A DNA stretch of 64,000 nt, from contig NZ_STGQ01000003.1 in the NCBI RefSeq assembly GCF_004916975.1, forward strand, positions 744,903 to 808,902. The letters run 5' to 3'. A program made the position numbers and the translations under genes. The notes under the pieces are model-generated. The model searched no databases. It was not told where the DNA came from and worked only from the letters and a program-made list of their open reading frames with translations. This DNA comes from Paenibacillus dokdonensis (GTDB lineage Bacteria; Bacillota; Bacilli; Paenibacillales; Paenibacillaceae). Shown in pieces: positions 16,894 to 25,673 of the stretch; position 1 is the first letter of the stretch, and each line of letters starts with the position of its first letter.

Positions 16894-17775
16894 CTACGCA
16901 AAAATCCGTAAATGCTGATGCAGCACCGAAAACTGGCCCGGAAGCGATCCGCCCAGCTCGCCGTCGAGGTTGAGCAGCACCTTGCCTGGTGAGGTGACTT
17001 CCATAGAGCTCGTGCGGAAGGATATGACCTTCTTATCATTCATATGCTCGCCGCGCAGCGCAAGCGTAACAACGCGTACGAACTCCGCCAGGTTGCATTT
17101 CTTGAGGGCAATCACGTCGAGCAGGCCGTCGTCGATCCGCGCTCCCGGGGCCAGCTTCTCGAAGCCGCCGACCGAGTTCGTGTTCGTGATTAGGAAGAGC
17201 ATGAACTCATCATGGATCGTCTCCTGTCCCTCGGCGTTGATGATCAGCTCCTGCGGTGACAGGCTGACCATTTTCTCGACACCCTTAATATAGTAAGCCA
17301 ATTGGCCGATCATCGTCTTCAGGCGGCTTGGCACATCATAGGTAAGCTCCGTTAATGTTCCTCCACCCGCAATATTGATGAAATAACGGTCATTCGCCTT
17401 CCCCACATCGATCGGACGGGTCTGCTGCCGGATCACCAGATCGCAGTAGTCCTCCCAATTCCTTGGGATGCCGAGTCCGCGGGCAAAATCATTCGTGGTT
17501 CCCAGCGGGAACACGCCGAGCGGAGGCACATTTTCCTTGCCTGCCATCCCGTTCACGACCTCATACAAGGTGCCGTCGCCGCCAGCGGCGATAATCATAT
17601 CGTATCCGCGCTCCACCGCATCCGCGGCGGACGCGGTTGCATCGCCTTCACCTGTTGTCGCATGACAGGAGGCTTCGATGCCGCCTTGGTCGAGCCTCTG
17701 GAGAATGTCCGGCAGACGCCGTCTCATTTCCTCTCGGCCTGAGCTGGGATTATAAATCAATCTTGCTCTTTTCAT
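16894..17775 (-). CDS. dgkB: Diacylglycerol kinase, DgkB/YegS/BmrU family
   Basis: The 293-residue enzyme phosphorylates diacylglycerol formed during lipoteichoic-acid synthesis, returning it to phosphatidate. It starts RARLIYNPSSGREEMRRRLP and has the ATP-binding GGDGTLYEVVNGM (about 65-77) and the PLGTTNDFARGLGIPRN motif. FEKLAPGARIDDGLLDVIAL near residue 205 carries the metal-linked Asp network. Length and order of motifs match DgkB. It is the next gene upstream of rlmD on the minus strand. Confidence 0.92.
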   Translation of the reverse strand: MKRARLIYNPSSGREEMRRRLPDILQRLDQGGIEASCHATTGEGDATASAADAVERGYDMIIAAGGDGTLYEVVNGMAGKENVPPLGVFPLGTTNDFARGLGIPRNWEDYCDLVIRQQTRPIDVGKANDRYFINIAGGGTLTELTYDVPSRLKTMIGQLAYYIKGVEKMVSLSPQELIINAEGQETIHDEFMLFLITNTNSVGGFEKLAPGARIDDGLLDVIALKKCNLAEFVRVVTLALRGEHMNDKKVISFRTSSMEVTSPGKVLLNLDGELGGSLPGQFSVLHQHLRIFA

Positions 17776-17971
17776 TTACCATACGCCACCTATTTTAGGA
17801 TTTGCACATGACCATAGAATCACCAAAGGTATCTTATCTGTAGTCCATTCTATAATCTTTACCGCTATTTTTCTGCATAAAATAATTCACGGCATAAAGC
17901 CGTCAAACGAATTTACACAAAATCCGCTTCCGGTGAATCAAGAAAACTCCCGTTCAGAAAAATATAACTTA

Positions 17972-18748
17972 TTATTCCACTTTTAACCAGTCTTGAATCT
18001 GCTCATCGAGCCATGCGGTCAACAGCGGATGCGGCAGCAGCGCTTTACCGGAATATAGGTAGCTCAGGCCTTCGAGGCGCTTCGGAATCACTTCCCGGAT
18101 AAAATATCCCTCACTCAAAAAGAGCGGAGCTGCAATAACCTGCATCCCGCGTTCCTTCTGCCAATATTCCACTTTGGTTCGCACGCTGTCCGGCCGCAGC
18201 AGCGCGTAGTCTGTCGCGGCCAGTCCGCTGATCTCACGCACCTGCTCCGCGAGACGCGCCAGTCCCTGCTCCCAGCGCTGCCGGAAGCCTTCATGGCTGC
18301 TGCCGTGTCCGATCAGGACAAGCGCCTCCTGCCCTGGATTCTGCGATACAGCCTTCGCCTTATCCCAGATCATTTCCGCCACATAGGATCCATGCTCAAT
18401 CGGCGAGCCGTAATGAATTCTCGCATGGACACGAAATGGCGCCAGATCGCTCTCAAAGGACGGAGCATCAATGACGCCAAGCGCATATGCGATTTCATTC
18501 ACATGCGTGCTTCCCGAAGATACGAACAGCGGAATAACCAGGATGTCTGTGACGCCCTGGCTCTCAAGCAGGTCAAGGCCATCTTGAATCAGCCGCCCTT
18601 CTACAATTTCCAAGAACGAAGCCGCCACAGGGAAGTTTCCCCGCAGCGGCAGCTGATTGATGGCGTGATCGACCAGATCGACCCAAGCTTGTTCCCTTGA
18701 GCCGTGACTGATGACGAGTACGCCTCGTTTGCGCATCTTATCGTCCAA
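17972..18748 (-). CDS. CbiX/sirohydrochlorin chelatase-family protein
   Basis: The 258-residue protein has two related CbiX halves. The first begins GVLVISHGSREQAWVDLVDH with His near residue 15, and the second has ALVLIGHGSSHEGFRQRWEQ. Each His-Gly-Ser motif carries the metal-ligand histidine of the class II chelatases that put Co2+ or Fe2+ into sirohydrochlorin. ILVIPLFVSSGSTHVNEIAY is also typical. The start overlaps the end of yerC by 11 bp, so the two are co-translated. No cobalamin or siroheme genes lie nearby, so the physiological metal is open. Confidence 0.82.
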   Translation of the reverse strand: MDDKMRKRGVLVISHGSREQAWVDLVDHAINQLPLRGNFPVAASFLEIVEGRLIQDGLDLLESQGVTDILVIPLFVSSGSTHVNEIAYALGVIDAPSFESDLAPFRVHARIHYGSPIEHGSYVAEMIWDKAKAVSQNPGQEALVLIGHGSSHEGFRQRWEQGLARLAEQVREISGLAATDYALLRPDSVRTKVEYWQKERGMQVIAAPLFLSEGYFIREVIPKRLEGLSYLYSGKALLPHPLLTAWLDEQIQDWLKVE

Positions 18749-19028
18749 GACGCTCTAATGTCATTTTATACCCATCGTTGCCATAATTCAAACAGCGCTT
18801 CACACGGGAAATGGTAGCCGTGCTTGCTCCTGTTTCAGCTTCGATCTGGTTGTACGTATTGCCTTTGCCAAGCATGCGCGCAACCTCCAGGCGCTGGGAC
18901 AGCGACTGGATTTCATTCACGGTGCACAGGTCATCGAAAAATACGTAGCATTCTTCGATGTCTTTCAACGTCAAAATTGCCTCGAATAATTGGTCTATAC
19001 TTTTATCATTAAGTTTCTTCAGTTGCAC
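18738..19028 (-). CDS. yerC: YerC/TrpR-like DNA-binding protein
   Basis: The 96-residue protein contains the TrpR-like helix-turn-helix MLGKGNTYNQIEAETGASTA followed by TISRVKRCLNYG. The N-terminal half (IDQLFEAILTLKDIEECYVF) forms the helical dimer part. This matches the YerC/YecD family, which is widespread in Bacillota and of unknown target. The gene precedes and overlaps the CbiX-like gene. Confidence 0.9.
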   Translation of the reverse strand: MQLKKLNDKSIDQLFEAILTLKDIEECYVFFDDLCTVNEIQSLSQRLEVARMLGKGNTYNQIEAETGASTATISRVKRCLNYGNDGYKMTLERLGR

Positions 19029-19695
19029 TGAATCATCATCCCCTACTATTACTATGTATTTTCATTGTACCCGAGCGAGTATAGACTTTTCAAGCATTAA
19101 CGAATTCACGCACTACAGAGTCACAAGATCAGACTGCCATAGAGCCCCCTGTCGTCGCCCCTCAGACATATCCTTAATCTCGCATTTTAGCTAATATTAG
19201 TCATTTAAAAGGCATACCAATAGCGGCTCTCTGCATGTTGATCTATAGAGCCGAAGTGGTTTGTTCTCTCTTGGTCTCTGTCCGGTAAGCATCAGAATAT
19301 TGAATGCTGCAAAATCCTGCTGAATATCATCGCCGCCATGAAAACGCTTTAATTATACCTCAGCAACGAAGTAATGTATAGATTTGGAACGGTAATTTTA
19401 CAATGCAGCTTACTCGGGACCGTCTACAGAGTTACTTTCATAAGGCCTCTTTCGCCTTTCCTGTCCCCTCAAACTGCAACGATGAAGCACATCCGAAGGT
19501 CAGCGAACTCCACTTCAGCAAAAAAAAGAACCCCGGCGCTCCTGGGTCCATATCCTGTATGAAGTTCTTCTTGCCGCATGCTCTGGGTATTCGCCCGATT
19601 CCGCTCCTATCCCTGTCTACCGGGCATTCGTCCATACCTTATGTTTGCCCATGACATACAGTATAGTAAAACAACCCAAAAAGGAAAGTGATACC
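19029..19695. other. 667-bp intergenic region
   Basis: Divergent promoter zone between yerC and the VrrA/YqfQ-like gene. The only structure noted is a 7-bp hairpin (CGGCTCT..AGAGCCG, near 19224-19252). I see no gene, repeat or RNA signature. Confidence 0.45.
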
Positions 19696-20259
19696 ATGCC
19701 TGAGCATTACTATCACCGCAAGCCTCAAAACGATCAGCGCTCGCTGAACGGCGGTCCCTTTTCCCCTTACCCATCCTATTCACCCTATCCGGGTATCCCT
19801 TATAACGACTTCGCCGGCCCCGGTACGGGGATGGTTCCGTTCCAGGGTGCCGAGGCTTTGGCAGGTGCAGAAGCATTAACAGGGGCCGAGGCTTTGACCG
19901 GAACGGCAGAGCTCGTAACCGCAGCAGCCGCGCCGGCAGCCGCAGCTGCCAAAACCGGCTTCTCCCTCGCCAACATCGGCGAGCTGAAGGGCATTATCGA
20001 CCGGCTGGGCGGCATTGACGGCATCGTCAACAATATCGGGAAGGTGCAGAAGGTCATGACCGGCGTTCAGCAGGTCGCACCGATGTTCAAGCTCTTCTTC
20101 GGCAAAGGCAAAACCAACAGTGCTTCCAGCGGAGATTCCCGTAAACGCAGACGCCGGAAGAGAAAAAACACAAACAAGAAATCCTCTTCCAGCAAACGCA
20201 AAAACACCGCTTCCCGTTCCGGAAAGTCGAAACCATCCTCCGGCAAAAAGCGGCGCTAA
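19696..20259 (+). CDS. VrrA/YqfQ-like protein with basic tail
   Basis: The chosen start, ATG 19696, has AAGGAAAG seven nt upstream and gives 187 residues. An N-terminal Pro/Tyr-rich part is followed by repeats of GAEALTGAEAL and an Ala run. A central stretch (GIIDRLGGIDGIVNNIGKVQ, KVMTGVQQVAPMFKLFFGKG) resembles the conserved part of YqfQ/VrrA. The last 50 residues are almost all Lys, Arg and Ser. The function of the family is unknown; the tail suggests nucleic-acid or wall-polymer binding. It has its own terminator at 20492-20512. Confidence 0.75.
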   Translation: MPEHYYHRKPQNDQRSLNGGPFSPYPSYSPYPGIPYNDFAGPGTGMVPFQGAEALAGAEALTGAEALTGTAELVTAAAAPAAAAAKTGFSLANIGELKGIIDRLGGIDGIVNNIGKVQKVMTGVQQVAPMFKLFFGKGKTNSASSGDSRKRRRRKRKNTNKKSSSSKRKNTASRSGKSKPSSGKKRR

Positions 20260-20491
20260 CCAGACACATAAGAAGAACAGTTTTTGAGCTTCCTCCCATC
20301 CTCACAGACAACTGAACGCAGTCATCGGAAGCTTCTCATGCGGGATCAAGAAGTTGGTATCCGCGAAGAATCAACCTGCTGATCCCCTCACACAAGCATA
20401 TTATCTAGCCGCTGCATCCCGAAAACATGGTCTTTCTATTCACTAATAAGTATGAGACAAATTCGCATGATGAATGTAGTACAGATTTCTA

Positions 20492-20512
20492 GGGGCGTGA
20501 GCCCCTTTTTTT
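20492..20512 (+). terminator. Intrinsic terminator
   Basis: GGGGC-GTGA-GCCCC is followed by seven T on the plus strand. It lies 232 bp downstream of the VrrA/YqfQ-like gene; the sequence between (20260-20491) shows nothing else. Confidence 0.8.
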
Positions 20513-20554
20513 CATTGGCATACAAAAGAAATCTGTCCTCTCTACAGGCAATTC

Positions 20555-21559
20555 TTACTTGAACCAGCCCCGCTTGAGAAACCACAGCACCATGCCGCCA
20601 CCCAGCACGAACATCAGCAGCAGGACAGCCGGATAACCGAATTTCCAGGCCAGTTCCGGCATATTGGTGAAGTTCATCCCGTAAATCCCCGCGATCAGCG
20701 TCAGCGGCATGAATACGGTCGTAATGACCGTGAGCGTCTTCATGATCGAATTCATCCGGTTGGAATTCAGCGAGATATAGCTGTCCCGCAGATCCGCCGT
20801 CATTTCGCGGTCCGCCTCAATCATGTCGGTCAGCTTCAACAGATGGTCATAAATATCTCCAAAATACACTTTATGCTCGTTATTGCTTTGGACATGCTGG
20901 GAGTTCACGATCCGGTACATCAAGTCCCGCATCGGCACCACGGTGCGGCGCAGCTTCAGCAGGCGTCCCCGCAGATCGAATACCTGGTTCATCAGGTCCT
21001 CGACGGATTCCGTGCTCCCCCGGTTCTCCAGCTCTGCCAGCTCATCCTCGATACTGAATACGCTGGGAAAATATTTGTCTACCAGCTTATCCATCACGTT
21101 ATAGGCGCAGGAGACCGGTCCACGCGACCAGATTTTACGGTCATGGGCATGCTGGATAATCTCCGTCCACGCCTCATCCACTTCCTGCAGCTCTTTATTG
21201 TGAAAGGAGACGATGAGGTTTTGCCCCAGAAACAGATCTACCTCCTCCACATGCAGGGTATCCGGTTCGAGCGCATGCAGCACGAAAAACTGCAGTTCAT
21301 CATAATAATCAAGCTTCGGGCGCTGCAGCACATGTAGGCAGTCCTCCACCGCCAGTGGATGAAAATGAAAATATGTAGTCAGAAGCGCCGATTCCTTCGG
21401 CGTTGGTGCATTGAAGTCCACCCACATCCAGGCGTAATCCTCCGGCTGAATCTCCTCCAGCGGAATTCCGGTCACCACCTCATGCGAGCGGGTTATAGCC
21501 AGCGTACGTATCATCGGTATTTGCGGACCCCTTTCACCTGAAGACTTTGCATACATCAT
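20555..21559 (-). CDS. corA: CorA-family Mg2+/Co2+ transporter
   Basis: The 334-residue protein ends with two membrane helices and carries the pore signature YGMNF (AGIYGMNFTNMPE, near residue 295). The long N-terminal cytoplasmic domain includes FHPLAVEDCLHVLQRPKLDY, typical of CorA. The C-terminus is basic (LKRGWFK). The frame opens at ATG 21559, but homologues usually begin MIRTLAIT, so ATG 21514, with AAAGGGG 13 nt upstream, may be the true start. It is monocistronic. As a pentameric channel it would supply Mg2+. Confidence 0.92.
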   Translation of the reverse strand: MMYAKSSGERGPQIPMIRTLAITRSHEVVTGIPLEEIQPEDYAWMWVDFNAPTPKESALLTTYFHFHPLAVEDCLHVLQRPKLDYYDELQFFVLHALEPDTLHVEEVDLFLGQNLIVSFHNKELQEVDEAWTEIIQHAHDRKIWSRGPVSCAYNVMDKLVDKYFPSVFSIEDELAELENRGSTESVEDLMNQVFDLRGRLLKLRRTVVPMRDLMYRIVNSQHVQSNNEHKVYFGDIYDHLLKLTDMIEADREMTADLRDSYISLNSNRMNSIMKTLTVITTVFMPLTLIAGIYGMNFTNMPELAWKFGYPAVLLLMFVLGGGMVLWFLKRGWFK

Positions 21560-21647
21560 CTGAATTGCAAAATCCCGACCTTCTTAGGTACCTTCTATTG
21601 TACATTATCAGCAGTCTTATCACGAAATCATCCGTTTTCGGGCATAC

Positions 21648-21672
21648 AAAAAAGCCAACCTATTCGATTGGC
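21648..21672 (-). terminator. Intrinsic terminator after pit
   Basis: GCCAA/TTGGC (21654-21658 with 21668-21672) forms a short GC-flanked stem. Six T follow on the minus strand, 26 bp beyond the pit stop. Confidence 0.65.
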
Positions 21673-21697
21673 CTCCACTCTATTCCTATTGTTTTGT

Positions 21698-22690
21698 CTA
21701 AAATAATATTTTAAAAATAATACCTGCCAGTATGGCGGAAATCGGAATCGTAATAAACCAAGTGATGACGATTCGTCCAGCCAGCGACCATTTCACTTCG
21801 GAAAAACGCTTCGCGCTGCCTACACCGAGAATGGCGGAGGTTACCGCATGGGTTGTGCTGACGGGCAGATGCAGCAAAGTTGCGCCGAAGATGACGGAAG
21901 CGGATGTGAAATCAGCCGCGAAACCGTGAATCGGTTCGATTTTGAAAATTTTCGTGCCCATCGTCTTGATAATCTTCCAGCCGCCAATGGAAGTGCCGAG
22001 CGCCATCGAGGTCGCTGCCGCAATTTTAACCCAAAGCGGTACTTCGAGACTATCCAGATGTCCGGAAGTGACGAGAGCAAAGGTGATAATCCCCATGGCC
22101 TTTTGCGCGTCGTTCGTACCATGTGTAAAAGACTGCGCTGCAGCCGTAAGGATCTGCATGGTGCGGAAGCCTTTGTTGACGGTATGCGGACTCTTCTTCG
22201 CAAAAATCCATTTGAGGATCGTCATGATAATATAACCGATGACAAATGCAATAAGCGGAGACAGCAAAAGTCCTTCCACGATTTCAATGAACCCGCTCCA
22301 TTTGAGGTGATCCGAACCGGCTCCAACAAACACCGCACCGGCCAAAGCACCGATCAGCGCATGCGAGGAGGAGGACGGAATGCCCAGCCACCAGGTCGCC
22401 AGATTCCAGATAATCGCAGCAAGCAATGTGGCGGTAACCACTTCCAGGCCATTATCGAGCGTTGTCGGATCCGTAACGCTGCCGCCGATTTTCTTCGCAA
22501 CACCCGTGAAGAGAATGGCGCCGAGGAAATTCATGAATGCTGCCAGAATGATCGCCGTACGCGGCTTGAGCGCACGAGTCGACACCGAGGTAGCAATCGC
22601 ATTGGCTGTATCATGGAAACCGTTAATGAAGTCAAACGCCAGCGCAAGGAAGATAACAATGCCTATAACGAAAAATGATGATGTATCCAT
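21698..22690 (-). CDS. pit: PiT-family low-affinity inorganic phosphate transporter
   Basis: The 330-residue membrane protein has the PiT signature near its N-terminus (ALAFDFINGFHDTANAIATS) and a second copy near residue 190 (AAAQSFTHGTNDAQKAMGII). These are the duplicated GFHDTAN/GxNDAxK motifs of metal-phosphate symporters. It also has GIPSSSSHALIGALAG. It lies 15 bp downstream of the DUF47 gene on the same strand, a standard pair. Confidence 0.93.
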   Translation of the reverse strand: MDTSSFFVIGIVIFLALAFDFINGFHDTANAIATSVSTRALKPRTAIILAAFMNFLGAILFTGVAKKIGGSVTDPTTLDNGLEVVTATLLAAIIWNLATWWLGIPSSSSHALIGALAGAVFVGAGSDHLKWSGFIEIVEGLLLSPLIAFVIGYIIMTILKWIFAKKSPHTVNKGFRTMQILTAAAQSFTHGTNDAQKAMGIITFALVTSGHLDSLEVPLWVKIAAATSMALGTSIGGWKIIKTMGTKIFKIEPIHGFAADFTSASVIFGATLLHLPVSTTHAVTSAILGVGSAKRFSEVKWSLAGRIVITWFITIPISAILAGIIFKILF

Positions 22691-22705
22691 GTTTTAGTAG
22701 ACCCC

Positions 22706-23320
22706 TTACGAGTTGCTCATAATGATCGATTCCAGCATATTGGCCACATCTTCACATGCGTCTGTGGTTGTTTCCAGCCGTTCGTAAATCTCTTTGCGTT
22801 TGATCAGCTCGATCGGATCCTTCACTTTCGCGAACAGCTCTTTAATGCAGATACGGAGCAGTTCGTCGCCCTGATTCTCCAGATCGTTCAACCGGATCGT
22901 ATATTCACGGATCGCCAGAAGCTTTTTCTGGGATAACAGGTGAATAGCTTTTTGAATCTCGTAAGCCGATTGCCGCAAAATTTCCGCAAACTGTACGATA
23001 TAATCGTCAGGATCCGGCAAATGATACATATCGAAGCGAGAAGCACAAGCCTCCAGCCCGTCCATTACATCATCCAACGTGGTCGTCAAATCCATGATAT
23101 CGTCGCGTTCGATCGGCGTGATAAACGTTTTGTTGAGTTCCGTAATAATGGTGTGTGTAAATTCGTCACACTGCGACTCAAACTTTTTCATTTCATTGGC
23201 AAAAAGAAGTACATCCTGGAGATTGTTTACATGCTGAGCGAAATAATCGGCAGCTTGTACAATCGTATCGGCCATATTCTCCAAAGTTTGGAAAAATATG
23301 TCCTTTTTCTTCAATTTCAT
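22706..23320 (-). CDS. DUF47/PhoU-like phosphate transport accessory protein
   Basis: The 204-residue all-helical protein starts MKLKKKDIFFQTLENMADTI and contains FESQCDEFTHTIITELNKTF, TPIERDDIMDLTTTLDDVMD and a C-terminal IKRKEIYERLETTTDACEDV. These acidic E/D-rich motifs are the metal-binding parts of the DUF47 family. AAAGGGG precedes ATG 23320. It is co-transcribed with pit and is thought to modulate its activity. Confidence 0.92.
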   Translation of the reverse strand: MKLKKKDIFFQTLENMADTIVQAADYFAQHVNNLQDVLLFANEMKKFESQCDEFTHTIITELNKTFITPIERDDIMDLTTTLDDVMDGLEACASRFDMYHLPDPDDYIVQFAEILRQSAYEIQKAIHLLSQKKLLAIREYTIRLNDLENQGDELLRICIKELFAKVKDPIELIKRKEIYERLETTTDACEDVANMLESIIMSNS

Positions 23321-23555
23321 ACGATAACCCCTTTACTTAAAATTGCCGTGAACGCGCGAAAAACAGAAAAATGACAACCCTAGTTATTTTATCAATCCGT
23401 GACACACTTTGTAAAGATAAGCACCTTTCTATTTTAACGGAATGTAAAGGCCATTTCAGGATTTCTTACTTATAATTACCCATTCATACGCAGAATTATC
23501 CAAGGGCTGGATGTTCCGTTACCAGCATTTTCATAATTCATATAAGCTCCCAGCC

Positions 23556-24662
23556 TTATGACTGATGAATTTCGACATGGCTGTCGAAGGTTGGCGCATT
23601 CGGTACAATATTGAAATACGTCGTACCCGGGAACAGCGGCACTTCCTGTCCGTTCTTCACGAAGCGGATGACATCACCCTTACCACGCACCCATTGTCCC
23701 TTAATGACCTTCCCCCGCTGCAGCAAAATAGCCTCTCCGCCCGAAACGACGTTTACGGCAAGGCGGCCCACATCATCCAGTGTCTTATGATCCGCTCCCA
23801 AGATAACCACATTCGCAGCAGTGAGCTGCTGATTCGTATTCAGATCAATATGCGGTTTGCCGTTAATGGAGCGCAGATATACTTTGCTGGCCTCATGGTA
23901 CTGGTAGGACACCTTATAGCTTTTGAGCAGGAAGGTGATTTCCACACCCGAAGCATTGTCGCCCTCTGGCATGTCATCCTCGGCACGGAACTTATAAGAG
24001 GGTATGTTTACATCCTTTTTATAGCCATGCTTGTCAGCACCCTCACGGAGCTTGTCTGCATTCGAATACAGGTTATGCGGAGCCTTGCGCGACTTGTCTC
24101 TCCAAAAGTATGCCCCTGCGTTGCCGATTTCATCGAGATCTTCCTTATGCTGCTTCTGCAAAATCGCATAGGCATCATTGCTGCCGCCCGCATGCACTAG
24201 GACACCGCCATAGCTTTCGCCGATATCGATCAGATAAGGACGGATGCTGCGGATCGGCCCGATGGTCTCGTCGGTCCCCTTGCTCTGGAAAATACCGATC
24301 AAACGCGTAATCCCACCTTCGGCCAGCACTTCATATACGATATCCGCCTGAGTGAGTCCGGACTGCGGCCGCGCAGCCGGCGCATTGTTGATCATGATGG
24401 ACAGTGGACGCGTCGTTACAGGCTGATCCAGAGGCAGTCCGGTCAACGGCGCTGTGTAAGCTGTCTGCGGTTCTCCTGATGAAATCGGATCTTCCTGCGC
24501 CGGCTCATCCGGAGGCGTCTGCTCCTCCACGACTGGCGCTTTCGGCGGATCCGCCTTGGGCTGTCCACAGGATACGAGTATTGACCCCAATAATGTAAGG
24601 CAGATCAAGCTGCTCCCAAGCTTGAACCCCCATCCTTTTCTTAACCTGTTACTCTTCTTCAT
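23556..24662 (-). CDS. yerB: DUF3048 lipoprotein, YerB-like
   Basis: The 368-residue protein has a lipoprotein signal peptide with lipobox LVSC (Cys near residue 32), then a Pro/Glu-rich linker. The conserved DUF3048 domain follows (TGLPLDQPVTTRPLSIMINN, IVYEVLAEGGITRLIGIFQS, IGPIRSIRPYLIDIGESYGG) and then the C-terminal DUF3048 extension. It would be attached to the outer face of the membrane. The family has no established activity. No partner is evident nearby, though yerC lies about 4.5 kb away. Confidence 0.9.
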   Translation of the reverse strand: MKKSNRLRKGWGFKLGSSLICLTLLGSILVSCGQPKADPPKAPVVEEQTPPDEPAQEDPISSGEPQTAYTAPLTGLPLDQPVTTRPLSIMINNAPAARPQSGLTQADIVYEVLAEGGITRLIGIFQSKGTDETIGPIRSIRPYLIDIGESYGGVLVHAGGSNDAYAILQKQHKEDLDEIGNAGAYFWRDKSRKAPHNLYSNADKLREGADKHGYKKDVNIPSYKFRAEDDMPEGDNASGVEITFLLKSYKVSYQYHEASKVYLRSINGKPHIDLNTNQQLTAANVVILGADHKTLDDVGRLAVNVVSGGEAILLQRGKVIKGQWVRGKGDVIRFVKNGQEVPLFPGTTYFNIVPNAPTFDSHVEIHQS

Positions 24663-24707
24663 ATATTACATTTCCCCCTTAACGGTTCTCCCTGCTTCTT
24701 GTGAATG

Positions 24708-24763
24708 CTGCTCCTTGTGTCCGCTGCTCCTTGTGTCCGCTGCTCCTTGTGTCCGCTGCTCCT
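24708..24763. repeat. 16-bp tandem repeat, 3.5 copies
   Basis: The unit CTGCTCCTTGTGTCCG is repeated at 24708, 24724 and 24740, with a half copy to 24763. It lies between yerB and doxX in non-coding DNA, just upstream of yerB. The spacing is too short and contiguous for a CRISPR. Confidence 0.85.
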
Positions 24764-24876
24764 CTGGTCTGTCATCCTTTTTCGTTTCCTTTTGTTCCCA
24801 TTTAAGCATAAAAGGCCAGGTTTGTCTTTGCTAACCATATAGAATGTATAAGATAATTTTAAATTTAATCTAAAAT

Positions 24877-24919
24877 TGTGATTTAAATCACATATCATGT
24901 GAATTAATTCACATATAAT
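24877..24919 (+). promoter_or_regulatory. doxX promoter with two TGTGA-N6-TCACA palindromes
   Basis: Site 1 (24877-24892) is TGTGA-TTTAAA-TCACA and site 2 (24898-24913) is TGTGA-ATTAAT-TCACA, both perfect. Their centres are 21 bp apart, two helical turns. A consensus -10 TATAAT (24914-24919) follows site 2 with no good -35. If transcription starts near 24926, site 1 is centred at -41.5, the class II activator position of Fnr/Crp proteins. Site 2, which also fits the Rex core TGTGAA-N4-TTCACA, would overlap the polymerase site. Regulator identity is inference. Confidence 0.65.
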
Positions 24920-24925
24920 AAAGAC

Positions 24926-25033
24926 ATGAAAGAGATGATCATCTTCCAACAAAAACAAGAAGCTTACAACAAGAAAAGGCATCTTCTGCAAAGCTTCCTA
25001 AAAACAATAAAAAACTTGAGGAGTGGATTGTAA
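24926..25033 (+). CDS. Possible 35-residue upstream ORF coupled to doxX
   Basis: An ATG at 24926 lies seven nt after the TATAAT box, at the expected transcription start. It opens a 35-codon frame (MKEMIIFQQKQEAYNKKRHL and onward) whose TAA overlaps the doxX ATG as TAATG. It would be translated leaderless and coupled to doxX. There is no RBS, and the peptide has no known family. It may be chance. Confidence 0.3.
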   Translation: MKEMIIFQQKQEAYNKKRHLLQSFLKTIKNLRSGL

Positions 25034-25575
25034 TGTTCAACAACTGGCTGAGAAATAACAAAGTGGCAATGTGGTTACTGACGGTGGTTCGGATCTACCT
25101 TGGATATACCTGGATCAAAGGCGGCATTGAAAAATTAACTGGCGGATTCGATGCAGGAGGCTTCCTGCAAGGGGCTATCGCCAAGGCTAGCGGAGATCAT
25201 CCCGCAGTTCAAGGCTGGTGGGCTGCATTCCTGGAGCATGGCGCACTGCCTGGAGTGAAATTGTTCAACGTCGTAATCCCGCTCGGTGAAACGCTGGTCG
25301 GATTGGGGCTCATCCTGGGTACCTTCACTACCTTCGCAGCCCTGATGGGTATGGTGATGAACTTCGCCTTCCTCTTCTCGGGTACGGTAAGCACCAACGC
25401 ACAAATGGTAGTGCTTGAAATCTTCATCGTCGTCGCTGCCGCGAATGCCGGACGCATCGGATTGGATCACTGGGTAATGCCTTATGTACGCAGCCTCTTC
25501 CACAAGAAAGACCAAGATCATGCTCCAGCACCTGCTCCAAAAGGCGGCATGACGAAGACCAAAGGCGCTGCATAA
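25033..25575 (+). CDS. DoxX-family membrane protein
   Basis: The 180-residue protein has four membrane segments and the DoxX features VRIYLGYTWIKGGIEKLTGG near the N-terminus, then PLGETLVGLGLILGTFTTFA and NAGRIGLDHWVMP near the end. The tail is Pro/Ala/Lys-rich and cytoplasmic. GAGGAG lies 10 nt before ATG 25033. Members of this family (CatD/MhqP in B. subtilis) act with ring-cleaving dioxygenases in quinone and electrophile tolerance; here a DODA-type dioxygenase is the convergent neighbour. The promoter suggests oxygen or redox control. Confidence 0.88.
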   Translation: MFNNWLRNNKVAMWLLTVVRIYLGYTWIKGGIEKLTGGFDAGGFLQGAIAKASGDHPAVQGWWAAFLEHGALPGVKLFNVVIPLGETLVGLGLILGTFTTFAALMGMVMNFAFLFSGTVSTNAQMVVLEIFIVVAAANAGRIGLDHWVMPYVRSLFHKKDQDHAPAPAPKGGMTKTKGAA

Positions 25576-25610
25576 ATAACACAACCCAAACAATCGATCA
25601 TAGCGCATCA

Positions 25611-25643
25611 AAAAGAGCCGGGCTGGTATTTCCAGTCCGGCTC
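25611..25643 (-). terminator. Terminator between convergent doxX and DODA genes
   Basis: GAGCCGG..CCGGCTC (25615-25643) extends to a 12-bp stem with one G-U. Five T follow on the minus strand, so it serves mainly the dioxygenase gene. Confidence 0.8.
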
Positions 25644-25673
25644 AACTCATGTTATCATTCATATTCTTCTTGA

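Noticed and set aside
16743..16918. Plus-strand small frame starting MPAPTLDSDEQLLDILTYVN
   Set aside because: It overlaps the dgkB terminator and the dgkB 3' end, lacks a RBS and resembles no family.
24708..24763. Possible CRISPR array
   Set aside because: The 16-bp units are contiguous with no spacers and there are no cas genes.
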